Source: an uncultured Eubacteriales bacterium (lineage in GTDB: Bacteria; Bacillota; Clostridia; Christensenellales; UBA1242). Taken from it: DNA of 64,000 nucleotides. The stretch spans positions 124,001-188,000 of the forward strand of contig CABUZJ010000002.1 in assembly GCA_902496015.1 (NCBI GenBank), given 5' to 3'. Both the position numbers and the translations under genes were made by a program. Positions within the stretch are counted from its first letter, which is position 1; the number at the start of each line of letters is the position of its first letter. Under the pieces are notes generated by a model, which was given only the letters and a program-made list of their open reading frames with translations, did no database searches and was not told the origin of the DNA. Of this stretch, positions 53,309-61,244 are shown piece by piece.

Positions 53309-53419
53309 TTATAAGTCATCTGCATCTTGTGTAGGTTTTTCTTTTGGATTTAATGGTGTTCCAGTGTATGAACCATTAGGGTCATTAATGCTAATAAAAT
53401 TATTTTTCTTTTTCTTCAT
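53309..53419 (-). CDS. Small conserved protein, 36 aa (NGSYTGTP...QDADDL)
   Basis: Begins MKKKKNNFISINDPNGSYTG and ends KEKPTQDADDL. The NGSYTG(V/T)P and P(V/T)QDADDL elements are familiar to me from very small uncharacterised clostridial proteins; this is memory, not a search. There is no Shine-Dalgarno sequence; AATACT ends 6 nt before the ATG, like the leaderless genes. A terminator follows at 53194-53217. Confidence 0.65.
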   Translation of the reverse strand: MKKKKNNFISINDPNGSYTGTPLNPKEKPTQDADDL

Positions 53420-53496
53420 ATTTTTAGTATTGGCAGATTTTATTTAATTATGTTTACTTATTGAATTAAAATTTAAAATTCTATTTAATTTTATAT

Positions 53497-53529
53497 AAAA
53501 AAGAAATCTTAAATAATAAGATTTCTTTA
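53497..53529 (-). terminator. Terminator of 186-aa gene
   Basis: Stem AAAGAAATCTTA / TAAGATTTCTTT with a T-run on the reverse strand. Confidence 0.8.
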
Positions 53530-53542
53530 TGTGAATTTTAAA

Positions 53543-54103
53543 TTATTTTTGACAATCGTTTTCTTCAAGGCTGTTTAATTGATTTATTCTATTTGTTACT
53601 AATTCAATATAGCCATTAAGTATTTGCGCTTCTTGATCTAATGTTTTAATAATAAAGTTGTTACTTCTTAATATAATTGAATTTATATTTTCATTTGAGG
53701 AATATGTAGATAATTCAGTAAATGTTTTCAGTTTTTTAAATAAATGCATTAATGGTTCTACAAGTGAAGATTTAACATCTTCATTATCTAGATCATGGTC
53801 TTTAACTATTTTATTAAACTTATTTAAATTCCAACAATTTGAAAGTTCTTCTAATTCATTTTGATTTTTAATATGTATTGTTTCTATTTTAAAACTTATG
53901 TTATTTAATAATGAATTAACCATTGATAATATTAAATTTTCTTGTTGGGTTAATTCAATTTCATTATCAGTTTTATTATTATTAGTTAGTTCGTTAAGTT
54001 TTGTTTTGTAAACATCATTCAATATTGCAATTTGTGCAATTCTATTTTGCATTTTGTTTAATGTGTCATTTAAACTCTCTATTTCATTAATATTTTTTTC
54101 CAT
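53543..54103 (-). CDS. Hypothetical coiled-coil protein, 186 aa
   Basis: Rich in Asn, Leu, Glu and Lys with heptad-like repeats (ESLNDTLNKMQNRIAQIAIL near residue 9-28 and a second helix region around 150-180). No signal, membrane segment or catalytic motif. AAAGGAGAAA supports the start, and a promoter (TTGACA, 16 nt, TATACT) lies about 30 nt upstream on the reverse strand. It is a single-gene unit of unknown role. Confidence 0.72.
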   Translation of the reverse strand: MEKNINEIESLNDTLNKMQNRIAQIAILNDVYKTKLNELTNNNKTDNEIELTQQENLILSMVNSLLNNISFKIETIHIKNQNELEELSNCWNLNKFNKIVKDHDLDNEDVKSSLVEPLMHLFKKLKTFTELSTYSSNENINSIILRSNNFIIKTLDQEAQILNGYIELVTNRINQLNSLEENDCQK

Positions 54104-54340
54104 GTTTTCTCCTTTATTAAAAAAACTAAAAGATAGTATAACACTAAATTTTTTATTGTCAATATTCTTATTATTTTATTAAAAATTTCAACTTTTATAT
54201 TAAAATCTAATTTGACTATTTTAATTAATAGTATTGCTAATTGTTGGTTGTTTATATAAAGATTTTTTATGGTATAAAGAATAAAGTTAAATTTTTTAAA
54301 AATTTAACTTTCATTTGAGCGTAAATAAAATTTTATAAAA

Positions 54341-54364
54341 AAACAACTCAATCAACTGAGTTGC
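54341..54364 (-). terminator. tRNA operon terminator
   Basis: On the reverse strand CAACTCA / TGAGTTG hairpin followed by T7, just after tRNA-Leu. Confidence 0.88.
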
Positions 54365-54366
54365 TT

Positions 54367-54454
54367 TGGTGCCGATGACCGGACTTGAACCGGTACGCCC
54401 TTTTGGAGCGAGGGATTTTAAGTCCCTTGCGTCTGCCTATTCCGCCACATCGGC
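54367..54454 (-). tRNA. tRNA-Leu (anticodon UAA)
   Basis: Class II tRNA of 88 nt with long variable arm; acceptor GCCGATG / CATCGGC, anticodon loop CTTAAAA (UAA), encoded CCA. Last gene of the four-tRNA operon. Confidence 0.97.
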
Positions 54455-54463
54455 TTATATTAT

Positions 54464-54537
54464 TGGAGGCACCACCCAGAATCGAACTGGGGATGAAGGT
54501 TTTGCAGACCTCTGCCTTACCGCTTGGCTATGGTGCC
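54464..54537 (-). tRNA. tRNA-Cys (anticodon GCA)
   Basis: 74 nt; acceptor GGCACCA, anticodon loop CTGCAAA (GCA), discriminator U73 as expected for Cys identity, encoded CCA. Confidence 0.97.
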
Positions 54538-54547
54538 TTATTTGGTA

Positions 54548-54591
54548 GGGGGGGGATAATATAAGGCAAGCCGTATCGCGACTTGCCTTAT
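54548..54591. repeat. G8 run and 10-bp inverted repeat in tRNA spacer
   Basis: Eight G at 54548-54555, then ATAAGGCAAG (54561-54570) / CTTGCCTTAT (54582-54591) around an 11-nt GC-rich loop. It lies between tRNA-Gly and tRNA-Cys; it is probably a processing hairpin in the precursor, but its base composition is unlike the rest of the window. Confidence 0.6.
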
Positions 54592-54600
54592 GGTTACTGG

Positions 54601-54675
54601 TGGAGCGGGAAACGAGATTCGAACTCGCGACATTTGCCTTGGCAAGGCAACGCTCTACCACTGAGCCATTCCCGC
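54601..54675 (-). tRNA. tRNA-Gly (anticodon GCC)
   Basis: 75 nt; acceptor GCGGGAA / TTCCCGC, anticodon stem-loop TTGCC-TTGCCAA-GGCAA (GCC), U73, encoded CCA. Confidence 0.97.
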
Positions 54676-54679
54676 ACGG

Positions 54680-54755
54680 TGGTGGAAGTTGTAGGACTCG
54701 AACCTACGACCGCCTGCTTGTAAGGCAGGAGCTCTACCAACTGAGCTAAACTTCC
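54680..54755 (-). tRNA. tRNA-Val (anticodon UAC)
   Basis: 76 nt; acceptor GGAAGTT / AACTTCC, anticodon loop CTTACAA (UAC), A73, encoded CCA. First gene of the operon. Confidence 0.96.
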
Positions 54756-54776
54756 ACGAACGCTTACGACTTCTAT

Positions 54777-54805
54777 ATAATAACAAATCTTTTTATATTT
54801 TGCAA
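54777..54805 (-). promoter_or_regulatory. tRNA operon promoter
   Basis: On the reverse strand TTGCAA (54800-54805), 17-nt spacer, TATTAT (54777-54782), about 22 nt before tRNA-Val. Confidence 0.7.
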
Positions 54806-54967
54806 GGGTTTTTTACAAGTTTTTTTAATTTTTTTTAAATTTAAATATTTTAATTAATATTATAAAAATTTTTATCTAATTTTTAAAATTTATGTAACCT
54901 AGAATTGTATTTTTATATGATATTGAAGTTTTATTATATAATATTATCTATTAAATTTTTAGTTTTT

Positions 54968-55735
54968 TTAGATTTTTGATAATAGTTTTGATAAAACTTT
55001 ATTATAGTTTGTTTTTGTAACAGATGTTGTTATTAACATTGGAAAAGTTTTAAATGGTTTTTGAAATTCTGGCTTATTTTCTATTGTTCTTAATAATTGG
55101 TTTGCAACACCTAAATTACCATCAAAACATGGAACTTTAAATAAATTTTGACATTTATCTTTGATTATTGAATAATGAGTACACCCTAGCACTATACCTG
55201 AAATATTAGGATGATTATTGTGTAATACCTGCAATGAATGAATAATGTTTTCTTTTGCTTTTGTTGAACCACTTGATATATATTCTTCAATTTCGGTTGC
55301 CAAATTTGGCATTGGGCATATTATTAATTGGTCTTTATAATTGCTTGTAAGTAATTCAAATTTTGGTTGCATAATGGTGGTGGGGGTAGCAAGCACTAAA
55401 ATTGTGCCATGTTTTACGCTATTTACGGCGGGTAAAACGGCAGGTTCGGTTCCAATTATGGGAATTGTTGGGAAAGCCTTTCTAAGTTCTTCTATGGTAC
55501 AATTTGTGGCAGTATTGCAAGCAAGAACAATAGCCCCTATATCTCCTGAATTTACATAGGGTTGAATCGATAACTTTGTATATTTAATTACTTGTTTATT
55601 TGTTAATCTGCCATAAGGAGCATGCTTTGTATCGGCAACATAAAGATAATGTAGAGTTGGACATAGTTTTAGTGTTGTAGCAAGGGTAGTAAGCCCGCCT
55701 ATACCACTATCAAAAAATAGAACTTTTTTATTCAT
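54968..55735 (-). CDS. murI: Glutamate racemase
   Basis: Makes D-glutamate for peptidoglycan. 255 aa with FFDSGIGGLTTL, the first catalytic Cys in VLACNTATN and the second in IVLGCTHYS. No Shine-Dalgarno sequence; on the reverse strand TCAACA (55764-55769), 17 nt, TAAAAT (55741-55746) ends 5 nt before the ATG, so the message is probably leaderless. It lies between the tRNA operon and the type IV secretion locus. Confidence 0.96.
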   Translation of the reverse strand: MNKKVLFFDSGIGGLTTLATTLKLCPTLHYLYVADTKHAPYGRLTNKQVIKYTKLSIQPYVNSGDIGAIVLACNTATNCTIEELRKAFPTIPIIGTEPAVLPAVNSVKHGTILVLATPTTIMQPKFELLTSNYKDQLIICPMPNLATEIEEYISSGSTKAKENIIHSLQVLHNNHPNISGIVLGCTHYSIIKDKCQNLFKVPCFDGNLGVANQLLRTIENKPEFQKPFKTFPMLITTSVTKTNYNKVLSKLLSKI

Positions 55736-55841
55736 ACCATATTTTATGTTTTGTGTTTAATTTTGTTGATGTTAATAATAAAAAAATTTGCAAATTAAAT
55801 TGCAAACTTTTTATTTATTAAACAATTAAAATCTTCTGGTT

Positions 55842-57914
55842 TTATCTAACACTTACTTTACTTCTAACCCTTATAATAAATATTATTGCAAGGGCACCTA
55901 GTGCACAACCAATAATTATTAGAATTATACCTGCCGCATTTTGCTGAGTTGTTATTGAAAATTTAAGTTGAGTAGTGTTATTCATGGCATCTGTTAGTTG
56001 AATAGTGTAATTACCCACATTACTATAATTTAAAGCATAGGTGAGTGCTTTTGATTCATCTGCATTATAAACTGTGGTGTTAAGTATCACACTACCATCT
56101 TTTATAACTTTTACACGCATTCCCACTTCTTGAGTTGCAACACCAGTAAGGGTTAGAGCAACGGCAGATGTTGAGCGAGCATTATTTGATATGCCAGTTA
56201 TAGTTGGAGCAGATTTTGCAATGTTTAACTTAAAATTATTAGCAACATATCCTGCAATGCCCATTCCTTCAAAAACAATACAATTATAGTCTTCGTTTGT
56301 TTTATATTCTTGACTAAGATTATATGTAGTTACGATATTATATTGAATATTATCACTGGCAAGTGGGTAGTTAGTTCCTTCAAAATCGTAAACCGCATGA
56401 ACGCCTTTTAAAATTTGAAACATGAACAGTTTTACACTTCCGTTTTTAAATGTTATCCTTATGTTATAAGAAGCTTCGTCTTCAAGGACAAATGTTAATT
56501 TATCTTGATTTGTGCTTGTGCTAGAATTATAAATTGTTTCTTGTGGGATAACATTACCACCCGTTTCAACATGATAGCTTTCGTTAGTAATTTCTTGAAC
56601 ATTGCTTAAATTATAAAAAGATACAGTAACATTTCCGTTAACGCGTTGTCTTGAAATTTCAGGACGAGTGCTAGTGTAATCAACATCAGCAACAATATAG
56701 GTTTTGTTAAATTTATTATCTATAATTGTGCCATTTTCATCTGTTTTAGGTGTAATTGTGGTGGCAGTGCAATAAAAACCATTGTTTTTAGTTAAATTGG
56801 CAACATTAAAATTATATTCTTGCATATTTGCAAGTGGATAAGTAGAGTTATAGCAATCATCATTATATGCAGTTGGTTTAGTGTCAACATAAGTGTTGTC
56901 ATATATTCTTACTTTATATTCACCAGATTCACTAAAATTAAGAGTTATAACATTTTCTACTGGAGTGAATACATTAACTATTTCACCATTTTCATTTTGT
57001 CCGCTTGGCAAAAAATTTTTATTTAATTTATCTATATAGTTATTATAAAATTTTAAGTCTCCATTTTCTGTTTTTATAATACTCAATGAATAAGCCTTAC
57101 CATTGTGCCAAAAGTCAATATAAAGTTTATTAATATCTTTATTAATATCAAAGAGCATAGTATCAATTTTTAATTGAAGATAGTCTGTATATGTTTGATT
57201 TTCTCCGGGTTTAATAATTAATGTTGAAACATCAACATCTGTGCCAGCAGTGGCAGATGACATAAATTGATACCAATTCAAGCCATAATTATCATAATTT
57301 ATATTTTTTGCTTGAAAGATATAAAAGTCGTATGTTTGTAAAGTAGTTGGCTGTTCATTTGGATTAGTAGGTTGTTCTGCTGGTTTAATGATGGTTATTT
57401 TTGTAAACACATCTCTGTCTATTGTTGCTCCAATTTGAACAATGTTACCGGTTTCACCAAAAATAACTTCTTGATTTTGTTGTTGTTGATCAAAATCTGT
57501 TGATGGCGTAAAGTTATTTAAATCATATATCGTTTTTTTAACGGTTATTTTTTTTGGTTCGCCATTTTCTTCAATAATGGGAGTTATATTAATGCTTCCA
57601 ACAACATAAAGCACATTAACTAATTTTTCTTCAGTTGAAGTAATTGTTCCGCCTTCGTTAGTGATTGTAAATGGAACGACTTGCTGAGTGAAATTATTTT
57701 TATTTAATACCAAACCTTGTTGGGTTATATTGCAAAGCGAAACAATGTTTGATGCTTCGGCAAGCAATGTTTCATCTTGATTTGCATTAATTGTTTGAGC
57801 ATAGGTTTTATCATTTGTTTTTGTTTGATTAAATGCAAGAAACATTGGCATCGCCAATGTTATTATTAAAATTATTGCTATTGTTATTTGCTTAAACTTA
57901 CTTTTGTTTTTCAT
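55842..57914 (-). CDS. Large surface protein with signal peptide and C-terminal membrane anchor
   Basis: 690 aa. Signal segment about residues 10-30 (ITIAIILIITLAMPMFLAF), a long Thr/Asn/Tyr-rich beta-type ectodomain with Ig-like phrases (APTITGISNNARSTSAVALT, NVGNYTIQLTDAMNNTTQLK), and a C-terminal membrane helix (AAGIILIIIGCALGALAIIF) with a basic end. No known domain is named. It follows the VirD4-like gene after 48 nt on the same strand, so it may be the surface adhesin of that secretion system; this is inference from position. AAGGACAAGGGA ribosome binding site. Confidence 0.72.
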   Translation of the reverse strand: MKNKSKFKQITIAIILIITLAMPMFLAFNQTKTNDKTYAQTINANQDETLLAEASNIVSLCNITQQGLVLNKNNFTQQVVPFTITNEGGTITSTEEKLVNVLYVVGSINITPIIEENGEPKKITVKKTIYDLNNFTPSTDFDQQQQNQEVIFGETGNIVQIGATIDRDVFTKITIIKPAEQPTNPNEQPTTLQTYDFYIFQAKNINYDNYGLNWYQFMSSATAGTDVDVSTLIIKPGENQTYTDYLQLKIDTMLFDINKDINKLYIDFWHNGKAYSLSIIKTENGDLKFYNNYIDKLNKNFLPSGQNENGEIVNVFTPVENVITLNFSESGEYKVRIYDNTYVDTKPTAYNDDCYNSTYPLANMQEYNFNVANLTKNNGFYCTATTITPKTDENGTIIDNKFNKTYIVADVDYTSTRPEISRQRVNGNVTVSFYNLSNVQEITNESYHVETGGNVIPQETIYNSSTSTNQDKLTFVLEDEASYNIRITFKNGSVKLFMFQILKGVHAVYDFEGTNYPLASDNIQYNIVTTYNLSQEYKTNEDYNCIVFEGMGIAGYVANNFKLNIAKSAPTITGISNNARSTSAVALTLTGVATQEVGMRVKVIKDGSVILNTTVYNADESKALTYALNYSNVGNYTIQLTDAMNNTTQLKFSITTQQNAAGIILIIIGCALGALAIIFIIRVRSKVSVR

Positions 57915-57961
57915 TCCCTTGTCCTTATTTTAGTTTTATCCTTTTTTTGTTAAAATATTTA

Positions 57962-59953
57962 TTAATTTGAGCCATCAAGAACAATGCTATTTCTTCTTCT
58001 AATATCGTAAAAAATTGCTTGCTCATTTAATCTTCTTCCAGGAACAAATGGTGTTTGCATTTGTCCATATTTATAAACTTTATTCTGCAACTGGAAGGCA
58101 GGAGTTATAACTGAACGAATAGGGTAATATTGGAATATTTTAGTTATATTTTCGCCAAGTGGAATTTTGTCTAGGTCGCTTGCATAAACTAATGGTCTGC
58201 TTTGGAAAGAAGTGCTTGTGCTTGGGCCACTTGCTTCTTTGCCATCTTTACCTTTTGACCCACTGTTTTTACTGTCCACTTCAATAGTGTAGTTGCCAAG
58301 TTCTTCACTGAATTGTTTTCTTGTTTCAAGATCTGGTGTGCCAAAAAACAATGTTGCTTTACATTGCCCACGAACTATTGCAGCAGTTTCTTTTCCGTAA
58401 ACATTATCGAGTTGTGCATATGATTGAATTGCCATGTTTAAATAAATCCAACGGCTTCTTGCAACAGTTATCATTTTATCTAATTGGCCTACTTTTGGCA
58501 TATTTGCAAACTCATCTAATATATAAAACATTGGTCTTTTAAGGTGAGCCATTTTATCTGCATTTAATTGTTCATTTGCTCTTGCTTTTCTAACAAATTC
58601 TTTATAAGACTGAGCAATACAAACACTAGCAAGGCTATATCTTGTTGCTCTTTCATCTGGTATTTTTATAAAGAAAGCAGTAGGGCGGTCATCAAATTCG
58701 TCAAACTTTAATTCATTTTTTGCAGTTAGTAAGCAAATACCATTATCTGCAAACATGCTAAGTTTATTAGAAAGTGTGCTCATGTATCCATCTCTAGTAG
58801 TTTTTGCCTGAGATTGAGTTATATGCACGGTTAATTGTCTTGTTTTAGAAATTGGACTTCTGCCATTAAAATATTGTTTAATATATTCAAAGTCATTTTC
58901 TTTATTCATAGCAATTTTATAGGCATTATAAAAATTATATTTATCTATCGTCATACCTAATTTTTCGTTTTCGCTATCTTCAAGCATAGCAATTAATATT
59001 GCCATAAAATAATCTCTTGCGCCATCTTCCCAACTAGATTCTTTTTCGTTAGTTGTTGGGCAAATTGCCCCGCAAATATCTTTTAAATCTTCAAAACAAT
59101 CATCTCTTAATTTTGCTTTTTCAACTTCAACTTCTACTAATGTGTCGCGAAGATTAGAAAATGCTTTGCCTGAAAATTCATACCATTCGGCATTTTTTAT
59201 GTCTCCAACTTTAATAAGATTAGAATACTTACTTATTGGGTCGTTTATATGTTTTAAAATATCTTGTTCTAAGTGTAATTGCTTTTGCCAATTTTTATAA
59301 ACAAATTCAAGTGGGTTCCATTGTAAGCTATTGTATGGATCTACAAGATCTAGAAGTTTAACATCATAGCCACTATCTTTAAGTTTTTGGCTATGATGAG
59401 CATAAATTTCGCCCTTAGGGTCGGTTATAAACATAGAAGGTTTATTTTTATATTCGCTTATTATTTGCACGGCAGGTTCAACAAAAGAAACAGTTTTACC
59501 AGTTCCCGTTGCACCTATAATTAAGGTGTGACAGTCGGGAGTTAGTCTTACTTTAAGTTTTCCTTTGCTAAATTTTGCATAGAAAGGAACGCCCTTTGAA
59601 GATATGTTTTTAAGCTCATGAAAATCTATACCTTTAAAGGCTTTTTCTAATTCTGCATCATTCATAAAATGTTGATTTTCTAGTTCATCTTTGCCTTTCA
59701 TTTTTACTTTGTCTTTTCCGCCAGTTCCAACAACAAAGTTTAATAGCCCAATAACTAATGCAATGCCTTCAATTACGATAAAATAGAGCATTGTTGTGTC
59801 GTGAGTTAAATATTCACTAATTAATTCAGTGCTAAATGTGTGGGCATCTGTAAGCATACCTAATAATACACTTAGAATATAACCTAAGGCTAAACACAAC
59901 CCAACATAAAGCAAAACTGTTGTAAATTTTGTTCCTTTTTTACTATCTGCCAT
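57962..59953 (-). CDS. VirD4/TraG-type conjugative coupling ATPase
   Basis: 663 aa. Two N-terminal membrane segments (about 12-34 and 54-76) precede the motor: Walker A IIGATGTGKT (147-154), FITDPKGEIYAHH, and Walker B YILDEFANMPKVGQLDKMI, with QSYAQLDNVYG after it. Coupling proteins link DNA-protein substrates to a type IV secretion channel at the inner membrane. No relaxase is in the window. It lies between a VirB2-like gene and the large surface protein gene. AGGAGA supports the start. Confidence 0.93.
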   Translation of the reverse strand: MADSKKGTKFTTVLLYVGLCLALGYILSVLLGMLTDAHTFSTELISEYLTHDTTMLYFIVIEGIALVIGLLNFVVGTGGKDKVKMKGKDELENQHFMNDAELEKAFKGIDFHELKNISSKGVPFYAKFSKGKLKVRLTPDCHTLIIGATGTGKTVSFVEPAVQIISEYKNKPSMFITDPKGEIYAHHSQKLKDSGYDVKLLDLVDPYNSLQWNPLEFVYKNWQKQLHLEQDILKHINDPISKYSNLIKVGDIKNAEWYEFSGKAFSNLRDTLVEVEVEKAKLRDDCFEDLKDICGAICPTTNEKESSWEDGARDYFMAILIAMLEDSENEKLGMTIDKYNFYNAYKIAMNKENDFEYIKQYFNGRSPISKTRQLTVHITQSQAKTTRDGYMSTLSNKLSMFADNGICLLTAKNELKFDEFDDRPTAFFIKIPDERATRYSLASVCIAQSYKEFVRKARANEQLNADKMAHLKRPMFYILDEFANMPKVGQLDKMITVARSRWIYLNMAIQSYAQLDNVYGKETAAIVRGQCKATLFFGTPDLETRKQFSEELGNYTIEVDSKNSGSKGKDGKEASGPSTSTSFQSRPLVYASDLDKIPLGENITKIFQYYPIRSVITPAFQLQNKVYKYGQMQTPFVPGRRLNEQAIFYDIRRRNSIVLDGSN

Positions 59954-60066
59954 ATATTTCTCCTGATGTTTTTAATTTGTTTTAATTGCCATTTTTGCCT
60001 AAAATTATTGTAATATTTTAAGGCAACAGCTTTTTGTTTTTTATCATGACAATTAAATTTATAAAT

Positions 60067-60390
60067 CTACTTTATTGAGTTCGCCCATTGTGCTAATAGG
60101 TCTCTTATTGCATAAAGTAAAGTGATTAACCCAATAACAACAACAGCACCTATAACAAAACTTATTAATTTTTTTTGTGCGGCTTTTCGTTCGTCGTCGC
60201 TTGTTGATTTAGAATATTGAACGCCTAATATAATTGAGTAAACTAAACTTAAAACCAACACAATAGAAATTGCATAAGGACCAATTTTAGAAATTGCGGT
60301 GTAAAGCGGAGTAGTTACACTGCTTTGATTGCCACCACTTTCTATTGAAGAAAGTGTTATAGAATGTAAAAAATTAAATAATTTAACCAT
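60067..60390 (-). CDS. VirB2/TrbC-like pilin or channel subunit (copy 1)
   Basis: 107 aa. An N-terminal segment of about 35 residues is followed by two membrane helices (about 35-55 and 77-97) joined by a charged loop (YSKSTSDDERKAAQKKL). This is the VirB2-like topology of conjugation loci. It resembles the gene at 60576 (shared YSIILGVxY and RxxAxKxLI). AAGGGAA ribosome binding site. First gene of the reverse-strand secretion operon with the VirD4-like gene. Confidence 0.7.
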   Translation of the reverse strand: MVKLFNFLHSITLSSIESGGNQSSVTTPLYTAISKIGPYAISIVLVLSLVYSIILGVQYSKSTSDDERKAAQKKLISFVIGAVVVIGLITLLYAIRDLLAQWANSIK

Positions 60391-60575
60391 ATTTTTCCCT
60401 TTTATAATTAGATTAATTTAATGTTATCAAATTAAAGTAACTTTTGCAAACAATTTTTAATGCTAGCAATAATTTAAAATAAAAATTTTAAAAAAAGTGT
60501 ATTATTTTGTTTGGAAGTGGCAAAAATTTGTGGTAACATTACATCGTAAGATAAATTTAATAAGGAGAAAACAAA

Positions 60576-60929
60576 ATGAATTTTTTACACAATATGGCTT
60601 TATTATTAAGTGATAGTAGCACTAATGATGGCGGATTTGAAGACGTAGCTAATCAAGCATATAAAGCATTTCTAGATGTTGTTAATGTTGTACTTCCAAT
60701 AATTATTGGTGTTGTGCTTGTGTTTGGTTTAATTTATTCAATCATTTTGGGTGTTAACTATGCAAAAGCGGAAGATACTAATGCTCGTGATGAAGCAAAG
60801 AAAAGATTAATTGGTGCAATTGTGGGTGTTGTTGTTGCAGCAGTGTTAATGGCAATAATTTGGATTGTTTTGAGTTCTGGTGCGATTGAAAAACTATTTG
60901 AGGGTGGAGTTCCTAATACTGTTGACTAG
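60576..60929 (+). CDS. VirB2/TrbC-like pilin or channel subunit (copy 2)
   Basis: 117 aa with the same plan as the divergent copy: a polar start, helix about 38-60 (VLPIIIGVVLVFGLIYSIIL), charged loop (YAKAEDTNARDEAKKRL) and a second helix about 80-102. AAGGAGA supports the start. The 185 nt between the two divergent copies holds both promoters. Followed by a terminator, then the VirB6-like gene on the same strand. Confidence 0.7.
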   Translation: MNFLHNMALLLSDSSTNDGGFEDVANQAYKAFLDVVNVVLPIIIGVVLVFGLIYSIILGVNYAKAEDTNARDEAKKRLIGAIVGVVVAAVLMAIIWIVLSSGAIEKLFEGGVPNTVD

Positions 60930-61010
60930 CTTAAACAGAAAAGAAAACAAGGATTATGGGCTTTTAATGCTATAAGCGAATTAATACGATATGATTATAA
61001 TGGTTAAAAT

Positions 61011-61036
61011 AAAGGTCACTTATGGTGGCCTTTTTC
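61011..61036 (+). terminator. Rho-independent terminator
   Basis: Stem AAAGGTCAC / GTGGCCTTT (one T-G pair), loop TTAT, T5. Confidence 0.8.
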
Positions 61037-61105
61037 TCGTTTTAGGCAAACTTTTTTTATAAATAAAAAAATGTAAGAATTTGTAAAAAATTAGTAAATT
61101 TTTTG

Positions 61106-61234
61106 CTTTTTTGTTTGGCTTGAATTGTGAACTATGATATTATAAATAATATAAAAAAATATATGTCTAAAATTGTAATATTAATTTATTTTTTAACTTT
61201 GTGCAGATACTAAAACAAAAGCCAAACAAAAAAG
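61106..61234 (+). promoter_or_regulatory. 16-nt inverted repeat spanning promoter and ribosome binding site of VirB6-like gene
   Basis: CTTTTTTGTTTGGCTT (61106-61121) is the exact complement of AAGCCAAACAAAAAAG (61219-61234), 97 nt apart. The right arm ends in the AAAGGGGAA ribosome binding site of the gene at 61245. A candidate -10 (TATTATAAAT, near 61138-61147) lies between the arms. The rest of gap 60930-61244 holds the terminator above and AT-rich sequence. Confidence 0.55.
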
Positions 61235-61244
61235 GGGAATTTAA

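Noticed and set aside
54366..54548. 60-aa frame antisense to tRNA-Leu and tRNA-Cys
   Set aside because: It is the complement of two clear tRNA genes; this type of frame is a known spurious prediction.
54601..54675. Possible Gly-bodied tRNA with an Ala anticodon (GGC)
   Set aside because: A first reading suggested GGC; careful reverse complementing gives loop TTGCCAA, so the anticodon is GCC and the tRNA is ordinary Gly.
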